Assembly: GCA_022036555.1 (NCBI GenBank)
Contig: CM039133.1
Location: forward strand, 2,111,184-2,175,183
From: Microstegium vimineum
Lineage: Eukaryota; Streptophyta; Magnoliopsida; Poales; Poaceae
Length of the DNA stretch: 64,000 nt
Direction of reading: 5' to 3'
A program made the position numbers and the translations under genes. Positions within the stretch are counted from its first letter, which is position 1, and each line of letters starts with the position of its first letter. Shown one piece after another: positions 1 through 10,872 of the stretch. The notes below the pieces were generated by a model that saw only the letters and a program-made list of their open reading frames with translations, had not been told where the DNA came from and made no database searches.

Positions 1-2030
1 GTTTCTACATACAACTAAAAAAGGAAAAATACTGGAATGGCATAGCATATGGAAAGAAGAATTACAAGTGAATCATTGCTTCTAGAACTAAAAAAGTTAC
101 CTGAATACTGAGGACAGGGCAACTGTATGGGACTGATCACTATTTTACACCGAGATGAATATGTGTCAACAGGATGATATCAATCTGAAATTCTGCTTTC
201 AATCATGAAACTTCCGTTATTTCTTAGATCAAGTACTGGAGGCCAAGGAGCAACTGATGTACCGGAAGCTTAGAAGAGCAGAGTTGAAGAACAGAGCTTG
301 CAACTGCAGGATCTCGTCACTTGGCATGCTTTTTACATACCATGACAGCAGGAGAGGATGAAGAAGCAGAGGATCCGGCCACACAACATCTACTGAAGAA
401 TCATCTCAGTCCTCCTTTTAGTAGCATTGCTTCAGCAGCAGCTAAAGAACGGAATCTTACAGAAAATAATATGTATGTAGCCAGCCAGTAGACCAGTCTA
501 CAGATTTTCCCCAATGCACTCCTGCTAGCGGTGAAGTGATTGAGTGAGCGTAAATATTTCAAGAACGGCTGGATGCAATAGAATGGGTACGGTAGAAAAA
601 ACAAGATGCGTTACCACAGAATTGGAGCTCCCACGAGTATAGAAAGTTCGTTATGGCACACTGATCAGAGTGATGCTGAAGGTGTTAATGGCAACTTCCA
701 CTCCGAGAACAGGGTTTCTTTAAACAGCTAGATGCAAATGAGGAGATCTAAATCAGTCATGAAAGTATAGAGGAAAGATGAACAGATGTGAAGCCATCAG
801 TAGATCTAGATCAGTCATGAAAGTATTGAGGAAAGATGAACAGATGTGAAGAAGCCATTGAACTCACCCAAGCACATAGCGTACCATGAATTGGAAGGGT
901 GAAGAAAGAGAAGCGCAGCTGAGAAGTGCAGTCCCTTGTTCCTATTGAAGGCTGAAGCATCCTCTCAATTTCTCCACTTAAGCAAACCTCCAATGGACAG
1001 GACACTGCAATAGTTGGCAGCTCGTACATGTCATTGATGCAGCACATGTGTAATCACAGCAAGTGTAAGTGAGTGGGGGCCAACGACTTGACTCAGCTGC
1101 CGCCTCCCCGGGTCAAGGTCTCCTCCGAGTCGGACAACAGCGCCGTACACCACAGCTGGCAGAGTGGCAGCGGGCCTTCCTGGTCGGCTACAGTCGCAGT
1201 GCCTACTGTGATGCTTGTGCATTTATTTTGGGACGAAGCTGCATCCTTTGATACACAATGCACTAGACAAGATGGGCTTTGGCTGCAAGTGTTTTGCATT
1301 AGACAACAGGCCTCGTGGACTTTTCTACGCCCAATGAGGAATTGGGCTCAAAACTGTCTCAATCCCTTCTTAAGTCATCATATATGGTTGGTCAGGTTCA
1401 CAGGTTGTGCGAGACGGATGGACGAGCAGCCTCTCCAGGAATGATAACAAGCACACACATCAAGACATTTCAGCTTTTTTAGATAAATGATAAAACATCC
1501 GGCTTCATCTACTCATGTTAAAATAAGACCAAATTATTAGAACACACATGACCCGTGTTAAACTTAAACAAATGCTAGAATAGCACTAATAAAAATCAAC
1601 CCGATAAGTAGATAATCAATCAAACGACATAAAAAAATAGCAACGCTGCCTCCTCCAGAAGCCGAGCAACTTGAAGGAGCAACTCTTAATTGGTCCTCGA
1701 GAAGCCAAGTCTTGGTCCTCCAAAAGCAACGCTCAGCTCTGCTCGTTTCTCAGCTTGTTTTCTCAGTTTATTTTAGCTTGTTTCCTTTAACCGAACACTA
1801 TTCAATCAGCTTATTCTCGGTTCTATTTGGCTGGTGGACAAGTCAGATGATTGAATAGTGTTATATGAGACTAAGCTAATTGAATAGTGTTGAAACAAGT
1901 TGAGATGCGTGCCCCAAAGAGAACCTGCAAGAATGTTTTTGTCTACATGCATCAAAAATCACTTCATTTCTTGTGACCCAAATGGTCCAGCACAATGTTG
2001 CTGCTGTAGTTAATAAGGGTAGGTTAGGGC
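1..2030. other. No confident gene; AT-rich sequence
   Basis: I see no conserved protein here. A 58-bp direct repeat (copies from about 744 and 802, few mismatches) lies inside. On the minus strand a donor-like CAG|gtaac at about 104 hints that part of 105-1050 could be an exon or untranslated region of a gene read leftward out of the window, but no recognisable domain supports this. 1070-1240 is a GC-rich patch. 1690-1910 contains inverted copies of a TTGAATAGTGTT-like motif, suggesting a decayed miniature element. Confidence 0.4.
744..859. repeat. 58-bp tandem duplication, two copies
   Basis: Two adjacent copies start with AGATCTA(A/G)ATCAGTCATG and end near AACAGATGTGAAG. They differ by a few substitutions, so the duplication is not brand new. 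No coding role is seen. Confidence 0.75.
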
Positions 2031-2325
2031 AAGTACAATAATGGGCTTATAGCCAAACCAGTCAGCATTTTGTATGATATGAAAGAGAGAAGGGAGGAGA
2101 GAGAGAAGAGAGCTTGACTTTTGTTTTAGCACCAAGCTGGGCACGCATGCATAGATATTAGTGGGTCCCAATATATATGATTGTGAGAAGAAATAGGAGA
2201 GAGAATAGAAACATATAATAATAAAAAAAGTTTATAGTCAAGTAAAAGTATAATTATTGTATAGGTTGGCTCTTAGTACTTGACTTATAGCCAAGTACTT
2301 GGCTCTACCATTAACCATGCTCTTA
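2030..2325. mobile_element. MITE-like element
   Basis: The stretch opens with GGGCAAGTACAATAATGGGC and ends with CTACCATTAACCATGCTCTT, which is roughly the inverted form. The interior is AT-rich with a purine tract of AGAGA type and repeated CTTGGCT/AGCCAAG words. This layout is typical of small grass MITEs. The family is not assigned and the ends are approximate. Confidence 0.5.
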
Positions 2326-2929
2326 TGTTCGGTTCCCCTCAATTTACACCATCAATTAAATAAGTCATATATGTTAATTAATCTAGGAATATCAAATAAT
2401 AAATGAACAACTCTCCACAAGATGTTACCATATGCACAATCAAAAAAGGTGTTGGATAGATTCACATATGACAGAACAAATTTGTTTTTATTCCAATTCT
2501 GTCTAACTCATTATCTTTAGGTAGAATTACACATCTTTTTAAATACCACATGAAGATCTTAATCTTTATTGGCATTTTTTCACGCCAAATTTTCCTTAAA
2601 AGTCTCACACAATTATTAATCAGAGCAACATACATAGTTTTAATTAAAAAATATCCTGTTAAATGAAGAGACTAAGTAAAAACATCTAGGTTGTCCTAAA
2701 GATTTAGGTCCCTTAAAGAAGGCACGATTATGTCCAATCCCTCAAATTTTGCCCCCACCAAGCTTCTCCTAAACGAGATATTGAGGGGGGATGATAAAAA
2801 AATATTGGTCAAATATGTACGATAATTATGTTACTATAACATATGAGAATATTTATTGTAACATTATAATAAATCACATAGAAAGGAGTTGCTGTCATCT
2901 CATAAATTAGTAATTATCATGGCCCAAAA
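2326..2929. other. AT-rich spacer, nothing recognised
   Basis: Very AT-rich sequence with stops in all frames. No gene, RNA or clear repeat is seen between the MITE and the LINE leader. Confidence 0.5.
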
Positions 2930-3330
2930 GGCGACGTCGACGAGAGGCAAAAGGGACCGGAGCTAACAGGGCTGCCGGAGTAGGAAATCATCTATGCGCT
3001 CGTGATTTTACAGCGACACACGCTTGCTGCCTTCCGCTGCAAATCAATCCTTTAGTTGTGCGAAGGCTCGCTTATGTTTGTTCTTGTTCCCTAGGTCGTT
3101 GCTGCTGCCTCCCCGGCGACAGACGATTCTGGTTCTGAACTCCTTTGGTGCCTGCCGCAGATTGCAAGCATCCCTGACTCCATTCCCTCCTTAACCCGGA
3201 TTTTAGGCGAGATCCCCATCTCTATCCTCCCTGCTGTGGCTCGGGACGGCCAAGGTGCGAACTTAGCTTCGCTGCCCGTCCTTGGCCTGATTGCGTGGGA
3301 GGGGGAAGGGTAGACCGTCTAATCGAGCCA

Positions 3331-4567
3331 TGGAGATGGAAGGGACTGCTGGAGAGTGATTGGGGCGACTCAAACTCACTGCTGCGGAGAGTGATGCAGT
3401 GTTTGTGGACGACGTTGCTGTGGAGGGCCTGGCGACTTCGGAGCTAGCCATTGTTGGTAAAGTCCTATCGCCCAGCGTCCTTCACATCCAGACTATTTAT
3501 TGCTTCAGCCTTGAGGCCAACATGGGGAAATCCTAAAGGATAGATTGCAGATGAAATCAGTTGGGGATAACATCTTCATAGCAGAGTTCAGATCGAGTTC
3601 TAGATGGATCTCCGTGGAATGTTGGGAAGAAGACTGTTCTGGTACAACATTTTGACCCGAATTTACGACCATCTGAGGTGGTGTTTGACAAGATGGCCAT
3701 TTGGATCAGGATTTATGATCTTCCCCTCGGCTTGATGAACAGCAGATGGGCAAAGAAGGTGGGCTCGGTTGTGAAGGTGGAAGTGGATAATCAGGATACG
3801 GCCTGGGGACCATACTTAAGAGCCAAAGTAGTTGAGGTGGACCTCTCCAAGCCTCTATTACGATACATTACAATTTTCTCGGAGAAAAGAAAAACAACTG
3901 ACGTATTTGATGTAAAATATGAGAAGCTCCCAAATTACTGTGCTACTCATGTGGCTTGATTGGGCATTCGTCGATCGAATGTCCAAATCCTGCCGAGAGG
4001 GATGAAAAAGGTCAACTCCCATATGGTAAAGATTTAAGGGTGACTGAAGACATAAAGAAAAAAGGCTCTGACGAAAGGCAACTGCATTCAGGGGGTACAA
4101 GCTTTAGCTCGGGGGGTTTAAAGAGCTCTGATGGACAACATGCTACACAAGACACGAGAAAGACAGGAGGCTCATCTACAGCTCAGAGTAAAACTAAATA
4201 CCAAGAGAAGGGAACTATTTATCCTATAAAACAACAAATTGGAAAAGGAAAAATTTTAGTGACTGAGAAGGAGATTGAGGATAAGGGAATGGAGCTCTTC
4301 CCAGTCAAATCTAGAAAACAAGGGATAAAACGCAAACAACCTAAAGCTCCTAGTACGGCTTCTGAGATTACCAGCCAAATTTCGGAAGGGGCTGAGATTC
4401 ATGATGCTATGGCCATTATAGTTGCAGACCCAGAGTTCCAGACCACAAGTCCAATGTCAGAGGAAGGAAATGATGTTAGTTTGGGAGCTGAGGAAGGGGA
4501 TTTGACAAAGAAGCTCAAGAGATCGATATCACAAAACATTAAATTATCGGCGGAGGCTGCGATGTAG
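3331..4567 (+). pseudogene. LINE ORF1 (DUF4283 plus zinc knuckle), frameshifted
   Basis: ORF1 of the L1-type element, normally an RNA-binding nucleocapsid-like protein. The likely ancestral ATG is at 3331, but the frame is broken several times before 3678. From 3678 the DUF4283-like stretch reads MAIWIRIYDLPLGLMN, then WGPYLRAKVVEVDLSKPL, then YEKLPNYCATHVA and a stop at 3957-3959. After the stop the frame continues as IGHSSIECP, the second half of a CX2CX4HX4C-like knuckle, so the stop interrupts the knuckle. The tail to 4567 is charged and low in complexity. Only 14 bases separate its stop from ORF2. The copy cannot encode a full ORF1 protein. Confidence 0.8.
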
Positions 4568-4581
4568 CCTCGCCGGGAACC

Positions 4582-6396
4582 ATGATCCTCATAGGATGGA
4601 ACTGCCAAGGCTTGGGGCGGGACTCGGCAGTGGGTGAGCTTCGCTGGCTAGTGAAGCAATACCGCCCCTCCCTCCTTATTTTATCGGAAACAAAAATGAG
4701 GGATGATACTGTGAAGGGTTTCATGTGGTCATTGGGCTACAATGCTTGTTTAGTTGTTAGTTGTCAAGGTAGAAGTGGAGGCCTGGTTCTTTTTTGGCAC
4801 TCAGATATTTCTATTTCCCTTCAGTCCATGTGCACAAACTTCATTGATGTACATGTCAAGGAGGGGACATGGATGACTTGGAGGGCAACTTTTGTTTATG
4901 GGGAACCAAAAGCAGAACATAGACATATCTTTTGGGACCGGATGCGGTTTCTTAAAGCTCAGTGGGAAGGACCATGGGTGTGCCTGGGGGATTTTAATGA
5001 ACCACTAACAAATGATGAACATATTGGCCCTTCCAATAGAGGTGAGAGACAAATGTGTCTGTTCAGGGAATGTTTGGAGGATTGCCAACTAGTGGACCTT
5101 GGATTCTGCGGTCCGAAATTCACTTGGAATAATAGACAACATGGGGAAAATAATATCAGAGTAAGGCTTGATAGAGGTGTCGCCAATGGGCTGTTTATTC
5201 AAACATTTGATGACATTCAAGTGGAAAATATTGTGACATCATCATCTGATCATTTTGCAGTCTGCCTCTCCTTTTCAAAACAGGGTCAATCTAGGCAAAC
5301 TGTGATGAGACGCAATTCTTTTAGGTATGATGAAGCATGGAGTAGGGCAGAGAATTACTTAGAAACTGTTGAAAAAGAATGGGGACAAATGTGTATGCAA
5401 CCACGTAGTTTAGAAACTACATTGTCTAAACTCTCAAAGTTGGTTGTTTCTTTACAAGCGTGGAGTAGGGATTCATTTGGGGTTCCTCGTAAGGAGATCA
5501 AGACACTTGAAAAGCGTTTGTCAAGGATGAGAAATACTAGTTACACAAGGAGTTACTCTACTGAAGAAAGAGATATCGAGAAAAGGCTCTGTGAGCTTTT
5601 TGAGAGAGAGGAAATCATGGCACGACAGCGTTCAAGAGTGGATTGGCTCAAAGCAGGGGATCGAAACACTTCCTTTTTCCATGCACAGGCCTCATCCAGG
5701 AGGAGGACAAATAAAATAAACTATTTGCTTAGTCCAGATAGTTCAAAATGTGAGGATCATGATGAGATAAAAAATATGGCCAGGACCTTTTATTCTGATG
5801 TATTCAGATCCGACCCTCTCCTTGATCCTTGATGCTGATCAAATTCTTCAATCAATACCAGCTAAGATTGATCAGACCACTAATGAAGCTTTGTGCAAGC
5901 CGTACTCTAATGAAGAAATTAAAGAGGCCTTAGTTCAGATGGGCCCAACAAAAGCCCCAGGCCCAGATGGCTTCCCAGCATTGTTTTATCAGAAGCACTG
6001 GACCTTGGTACAGGATGACATATGTCATGTTGTGAGAAGTTTTCTAGAAGGAGATGATATCCCAGTGGGCCTTTGTGATACAATTATTATTCTTATTCCA
6101 AAAATTGCTAAGCCCGAGCATTTAACAAACTTTAGACCGATTAGCCTCTGCAATGTGCTTTACAAAATTGCACCAAAAGTTCTTGCTAATAGGCTTAAGG
6201 AGTTTTTGCCCGACATTATAGCTCAGGAACAAAGTGCTTTTGTCCTTGGGAGGCTGATCACAAATAACGTACTTATTGCTTATGAGTGTATGCACACCAT
6301 TAGAAAACAAAAGGCAAAACCCCTTTTTCGTGCTGAAAATTGCCTATGATCGGGTTGAATGGAACTATTTGGAGGGGGGTGCTTCATAAGCTTGGC
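4582..6396 (+). pseudogene. LINE ORF2 endonuclease/reverse transcriptase, broken
   Basis: ORF2 of the same LINE. It starts at the ATG at 4582 with MILIGWNCQGLG, the first motif of the APE-type endonuclease. Further catalytic signatures are LSETKM (Glu), CLGDFNE (Asp/Asn) and SSSDHFAV (SDH). The first frame runs to 5832 (416 codons). The RT part continues in another frame from about 5798 to 6349, with KAPGPDGFPALFYQ, TNFRPISLCNVLYKI and QSAFVLGRLITNNVLIAYE, the usual RT fingers. A second frameshift lies near 6330, after which DRVEWNYLE is readable to about 6396. The palm domain and RNase H are absent. At least two frameshifts plus truncation make it inactive. Confidence 0.88.
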
Positions 6397-7309
6397 TTTG
6401 CACCACTAGTAGAAAACAGGTTTTTGCTTGTGCCCCCCGAAACACACCATAGGAGGTTTTGGTTACCACGCGTTTATGGTGTGAATTGGCCCGGCCAGAG
6501 CTGTCAACCGCCACTGGAGATGCATTAACACTAGTGGTTGGCATAACCCAACCGCTAGTGTAAATGGATGATTTACAAAGACGGTTGGGTTATGCCAACC
6601 GCCAATGTTAATGCATCTCCACTGGCGGTTGGCATAACCCAACCGCCTGTGTAAATGGACCATTTACACAGGCCTGTAGTATATCTAGTCTATATATACC
6701 TTCTTCCTCCCGATCAGCACTACTTCCTCCAGACTCAACTACAGTTCTCGCAACCACCTTCCATTAGAGGCGATTTTGGAGGTCCAGATTTTTCAAAATA
6801 CAAGGGGGAGGTTTTGATGTTCATTTCTTTGAAGAAGGTTGTTAAAAAAGGTTAGTTTATGTCTCTTTTACCTTATATATCTCATTTTTGCTCAATTCGA
6901 GCCACATTTTTTATCTAGGGTTTCACCATGAGTGAGAGAGAAGAATACCTAGGTTATTTTCTTTGTTTCTTCAAGGGCAGTTGATTAAATTGATTATATA
7001 ATATATCTCTCCTCTCTCCATTTTCATGTTTGCTTTTTAATATAGTTTATGCTAGATATATATGTACTTGTTTTCATGAATCAATGTTGTATTAAATAGT
7101 ATTTATGTATAGATGGAAGTATAGTTTTTTGTTAGTTTTTTTAATTATTCTACTTAGATTTTTGTTATGCTTTTTTATTTCTCAATTTATTTCATCCACT
7201 ATATGCACTTATATTTCATGAATTTTGTGTTTTTAATAATGATATACTTATGTTTTTTAATTATGATACTACTTAGATTTTTTTACTTTAATCACTAGCT
7301 AAATAGTCC

Positions 7310-7415
7310 CTAGACCCTACCTAATAAGCACTAGCTAAACCCTAAACCCTAACTAAACTCTAAACCCGAGGTAAATCCCTAAACTCTAGCTAAATCCTAA
7401 TCCCTAGATACGGTT
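7310..7415. repeat. Degenerate telomere-like CCCTAAA repeats
   Basis: A run of CTAAACCCTAAACCCTAACTAAA-type words, including two adjacent perfect CTAAACC units, surrounded by mutated versions such as AAATCCCTAAACTC and AATCCCTAG. It sits inside the 5' region of the CACTA element, upstream of the TNP2 ATG. It is too short and diverged to be a chromosome end. Confidence 0.6.
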
Positions 7416-7572
7416 AGTTGTTTTACATTCATTACCATCACTTCATTTACATAGGCAAGGGGCATTTTGATCTTCATTTGTTGGAAGGAGGTGATTTTGG
7501 AGAGCCACATTTATCAAAATGCAAGGGGGAGGTTTTGATCTTCATTTCTTGGAAGGAGATTGCTAAGAAAAT

Positions 7573-8320
7573 ATGGCTACGAAAGATGTAGAATTCCTAG
7601 AGGCAATGTTGCGTCGTCATGTAGAAGATCCATCAATGTTCTTCAAGAAAGTTATGGAGGCCCTGATGAAGGCAGCAGAAGAGCCTTTGTACGATGAGTC
7701 TAAGGGTTGCACCAAAGAGTTCACGACCTTGTGTTCGGTGCTAAAGTTGTTGGTATGCAAAGCTAGGTATGGTCTTTCTGATCCTGGCTTTCATGCATTC
7801 TTGAGTATTATCGTAGACATGCTTCCAAAGGAAAACAAATTGCCTGCTAACACGTACTATGCAAAGAAGCTAATCAGTCCACTGACAATGGGTGTTGAGA
7901 AGATCCATGCTTGTAGAAATCACTGTATCCTATATGGAGGTGATGATTATAAGGACATGGAGAGTTGTCCAAAGTGTAATGCAAGTCGGTACAAAACGAA
8001 TAAAGACTACAAAGAGGAACACTGTGCTGCATCGGTGTGTAAAGGAAAGAAGCGAAAGAAGACTCAACAGAGTTCAAAACCCACGAGCAAAGAAAAAAAC
8101 GAAGTAGACTACTATGCACAAAAAAAGATTCCTGCTTTGGTGATATGGTACCTCCCTGTGGTCGATCGGCTAAGGTGTTTGTTTTCTAACCCAAAGGATG
8201 CCAAACTTATGAGCTGACATGATTCTGATGAGCACAAAGACGATGGGAAGCTTTGGCACCCAGCCGATGGAAAGCAGTGGAAAGATTTCAATAACAACCA
8301 CACAGACTTTGCAAAGGAAC
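7573..8320 (+). pseudogene. TNP2-type CACTA transposase fragment
   Basis: N-terminal part of an En/Spm-type transposase (TNP2/TNPD family), which in complete elements cuts and re-integrates the element through its termini. The ATG at 7573 starts MATKDVEFLEAMLRRHVEDP, followed by YDESKGCTKEFTTL, a helix-rich SVLKLLVCKARYGLSDPGF, and a Cys/His cluster HACRNHCILYGGDDY and SCPKCNASRY. A TGA at 8215-8217, where the family has Trp, ends the frame at 214 aa. After it the same frame stays homologous to about 8320 (PADGKQWKDF). The catalytic core is then replaced by unrelated, inverted host-gene sequence, so it cannot supply transposase. Confidence 0.85.
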
Positions 8321-8329
8321 CAAGAAGGA

Positions 8330-8664
8330 GCGAACTGGTGGAAGACGACGACCTTGAGGAAAGCGAGCGTGTCCTCGTCGTGCTGGATCCGCTCCTCGGC
8401 CACCCGACGGAACTACTCCACCTCCATACGCTCTGCTGCCTTCTCCGCCTGTAGGCGCACGATCATGGCCAGCACCCCGTCCGCTCCTGACGCCGTCGCC
8501 TGCCGCTCCTCCTCCAGCTCCGCGCGTAGCTCGTCAACGGCCTGCGCTTGCTGCCTCAAGGCCTCCCGTAGCGCTACCACATCACCTTCTTCCTCAACTC
8601 CTCCGGCCATCGTCGATTCAGTTCCACAGCCACGAGATCTCTGAGTAGTAGTAACTGGTTTCAA
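8330..8664 (-). pseudogene. Captured fragment of a GTD-binding (zein-binding, DUF593) domain gene
   Basis: On the minus strand, 8664 to about 8340 reads as a coiled-coil segment: ALREALRQQAQAVDELRAEL, then EEERQATASGADGVLAMIVR, then LQAEKAAERMEVE, an in-frame TAG where the family has Gln, and FRRVAEERIQHDEDTLAFLK. This pattern of acidic heptads, MIxRLQxEKA and QFxRxAEE matches the GTD-binding domain of plant myosin-XI/zein binding proteins (FLOURY1 family). Its GC content is much higher than the flanks. It is antisense to the adjacent TNP2 fragment and has no introns or flanking host exons. The best explanation is exon capture by the CACTA element. The stop codon makes the piece non-coding. 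Confidence 0.72.
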
Positions 8665-9430
8665 TCAAGCGATTAACAAAGGAAAAAAAGCACGCCCGGC
8701 TTCCGAAGGAAGAAAAACGCACGCCGCCACAATACCTGAGTCCCTCACGCTAAACCGGCGGCATGGTTATTTTTTCGCGAGGCACGGGGCGGCGGCGTGG
8801 TTCTTTTTCCCTCACGCTAAACCGGCGGCGAGGCGATTGGGATTTTTCCGCGAGGCATGCGAGTGTGATCGGCATGTTTTTTTCGTGACGCGAGTGAGAT
8901 CGGCGTTTTTTTCGCGAGGCACGCGAGTGGGATCGATGTGTTTTTTTCGCAACGTGAGTGAGATCGACGTGTTTTTTTTTGCGACGCGAGTGGGATTCGA
9001 TCCCTGAAGCTTGTGCGTGGGTGGTGCGGGAGAAGGAGGGTGGGAGCCTGATTGTGAGGTCACGAGATGAGATTCAGACTTCCCACTCTTTTAGAAGATT
9101 TCAATTATAGTAGAGATATATAGTAGATCATATAGTACATAGATTGACACCACAGCAATTATACTTGATAAAAAGAGTAGATGGATCAAGCATTTAGCCT
9201 AGATTGTGAACCAACCACATACTAAGTACAAACTCGTAATTTTTGTATTACATAAATCTAATAAAACCAGATGACCAATTAGCAATTAACCAATGAACAC
9301 AAATTAATAATCACAGAGAGGAAGGGTCCCATGATGCTAAAATATAATGAGAGCTGTGTACCTACGAACTAGCGGACAAATATACACAGTCTCGTAGTAG
9401 ACAAATATACACATAGTCAATAGGATCTCT

Positions 9431-9655
9431 CTAGCAACCACCGCCCCCACCACCACCACCACCGCCGCCATCAAACCAACCACCCCTGCCGCCGCCACCG
9501 CCATCCATACCACCACGGTGACCGCTGCCTCTGCGTCTGCCTCCGCCTCCGAGGTAGCCACACACGAACCTTTGGATCATCACTATGACTATCAGCAACA
9601 CCATCCCGGCTATCGCGATGGCAATGATACCACCAACAGGACTAAGATCACCCAT
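9431..9655 (-). CDS. Putative small glycine-rich membrane protein (74 aa)
   Basis: Minus-strand reading frame starting MGDLSPVGGI. Residues about 7-28 (VGGIIAIAIAGMVLLIVIVM) form one strong hydrophobic helix, followed by a basic stretch around QRFVCGYLGGGGRRRG. The rest is Gly-rich (WFDGGGG repeats) and ends in Cys. The design (short N terminus, single membrane span, Gly-rich tail with terminal Cys) looks like a real small plant protein rather than chance, because the hydrophobic segment is not a simple repeat. The tail is encoded by a (CCACCG)n-like tract, which also produces spurious frames. I do not recognise a named family. It could instead be a fragment. Confidence 0.5.
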   Translation of the reverse strand: MGDLSPVGGIIAIAIAGMVLLIVIVMIQRFVCGYLGGGGRRRGSGHRGGMDGGGGGRGGWFDGGGGGGGGGGGC

Positions 9656-9739
9656 ATTCTGTATGTCAACGCTAGCTCAACAACACGACGATTACAGGAC
9701 TACAGGAGAGAAAGCAGCAGAAGGTGCCGGAAACAATCA

Positions 9740-9859
9740 GCCTGTTCGCTTGGCTTTTCAGCCGGCTTAAATCCAGCCGGAACAGTATTTTTCTCTCACA
9801 AAAAATCAGCCAGCAGTAAATAATCTTGCCGGAATAGTACATTTGCCAAACGAACAGGC
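9740..9859. mobile_element. 120-bp hAT-like MITE
   Basis: Terminal inverted repeats GCCTGTTCGCTTGGC (left) and GCCAAACGAACAGGC (right) match at 14 of 15 positions. The interior carries CAGCCGGCTT and AATCAGCCAGCAG words typical of a common grass miniature family. No clear 8-bp target duplication was identified. Confidence 0.7.
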
Positions 9860-10265
9860 CAAATGTATGCCGAACACCGAACAGGCATGTATATTGCTGG
9901 ACGTATAGCGGACGCGCTAGCAGATCCAGACTAAAGTCAATGTCAGGCTTCGGTGCAGACGTGCCTGCCACGCAATGTATACTACGCGGCTTCTTCTCTT
10001 GTACTCTGCTGACTTCTTCCAGCGGTGCGTAGCTTTCTGGGAAGTGTGAAGCAGCAGCAGCAGCAGCAGCACGTGCGGATGGTTTGTACAAATTTTCCTG
10101 CGTTCATAGAGTATACGCGCGAATCACACACCATGGATCGTCGCTATATATATTGTCATCGTTATCATGAGTACTGACTTTTTGAAAGAGAAGGAAAACT
10201 TCAAATGTACGTACGCATCGTTTAATTGTTCAAAATTTGCCTGCTGGCTGCAAACCAACACTAAG

Positions 10266-10508
10266 GGCGCGTTTAGATCCGAAAAAATTTGGTTTTTGGC
10301 TACTGTAGCACTTTCAGTGTTATTTGATAAAAATTGTCCAATTATAGACTAATTAGGTTCGAAAGTTTCGTCTTGCAATTTCTGGATCAACTGTGTAATT
10401 AGTTTTTTTTTCGTCTACGTTTAGTACTCCATGCATGTGCCGCAAGATTCGATGTGACGGAGAATCTTGAAAATTTTTGATTTTTAGGTTCCATCTAAAC
10501 GGGGCCTA
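10266..10508. mobile_element. 243-bp MITE with GTTTAGAT termini
   Basis: Begins GGGCGCGTTTAGATCC and ends GGTTCCATCTAAACGGGGCC, an imperfect inverted repeat. The interior has CACTTTCAGTGTTATTTGAT, AATTGTCCAATTATAGACTA and CGATGTGACGGAGAATCTTG, hallmarks of an abundant grass MITE. A diverged relative lies at 12950-13230. Confidence 0.75.
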
Positions 10509-10725
10509 AGTAGAAAAACGGTTATTGGTGGCGCCCCCGAAACACACCGCATGTGGTTTTGATTACCACGCGTCTATGGTGTGTTTTGGCTCGGGTAGAA
10601 TTTCCAACCGCTAGTGGAAACTGATTACCACTGACGGTTGGCATAACACAACCGCAAGTGTAAATCATTCATTTACACTGTGGTAACCAGTCTGCACTGG
10701 CAATTGGCACAACGTAATTACAATG
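10509..10725 (+). mobile_element. Truncated CACTA left-end fragment
   Basis: Repeats the subterminal region of the element at 6404: GCCCCCGAAACACACC, TTACCACGCGT(C/T)TATGGTGTG and GGTTGGCATAAC-type inverted repeats. The terminal CACTA itself is lost against the neighbouring MITE. Confidence 0.6.
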
Positions 10726-10872
10726 GATATGATAACACATTCTAATCACATCTCTATTCTGACTTTTCTAGATACATTGCTTTTAATTACTACTCATTGG
10801 TTTGAAGGGAACTCTGTCTGTATGAAGCAACGCATGAACGAGGCGTCTTCTCCTAAACATTTAACTCCTAAC

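Larger units (their letters stand above)
2930..6400 (+). mobile_element. L1-type LINE, degenerate and 3'-truncated
   Basis: Non-LTR retrotransposon on the plus strand. A GC-richer leader (about 2930-3330) precedes an ORF1 remnant with a DUF4283-like region and a CCHC-type knuckle, then an ORF2 remnant with endonuclease and the first part of reverse transcriptase. Homology stops at about 6400, just after a motif resembling DRVEWNYLE, where a CACTA terminus begins. The RT active-site YADD, the 3' part and the poly(A) tail are therefore missing. The true 5' end and any target duplication could not be fixed by eye. Confidence 0.85.
6404..9060 (+). mobile_element. CACTA (En/Spm) element, 5' end and TNP2 gene, 3' end not found
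   Basis: The left terminus CACTAGTAGAAAACAGG lies directly at the LINE break. Subterminal repeats of the type GGTTGGCATAACCCAACCGC occur in both orientations at 6530-6660. A 5' AT-rich region, a TNP2-type gene fragment (7573-8320) and a captured host-gene piece (about 8330-8664) follow. From 8750 to 9060 there are imperfect repeats around GCGAGTG(A/G)GATCG. No matching right-hand TAGTG terminus is visible, so the end given is only the last sequence I attribute to it. A related left end occurs at about 10505. Confidence 0.7.
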
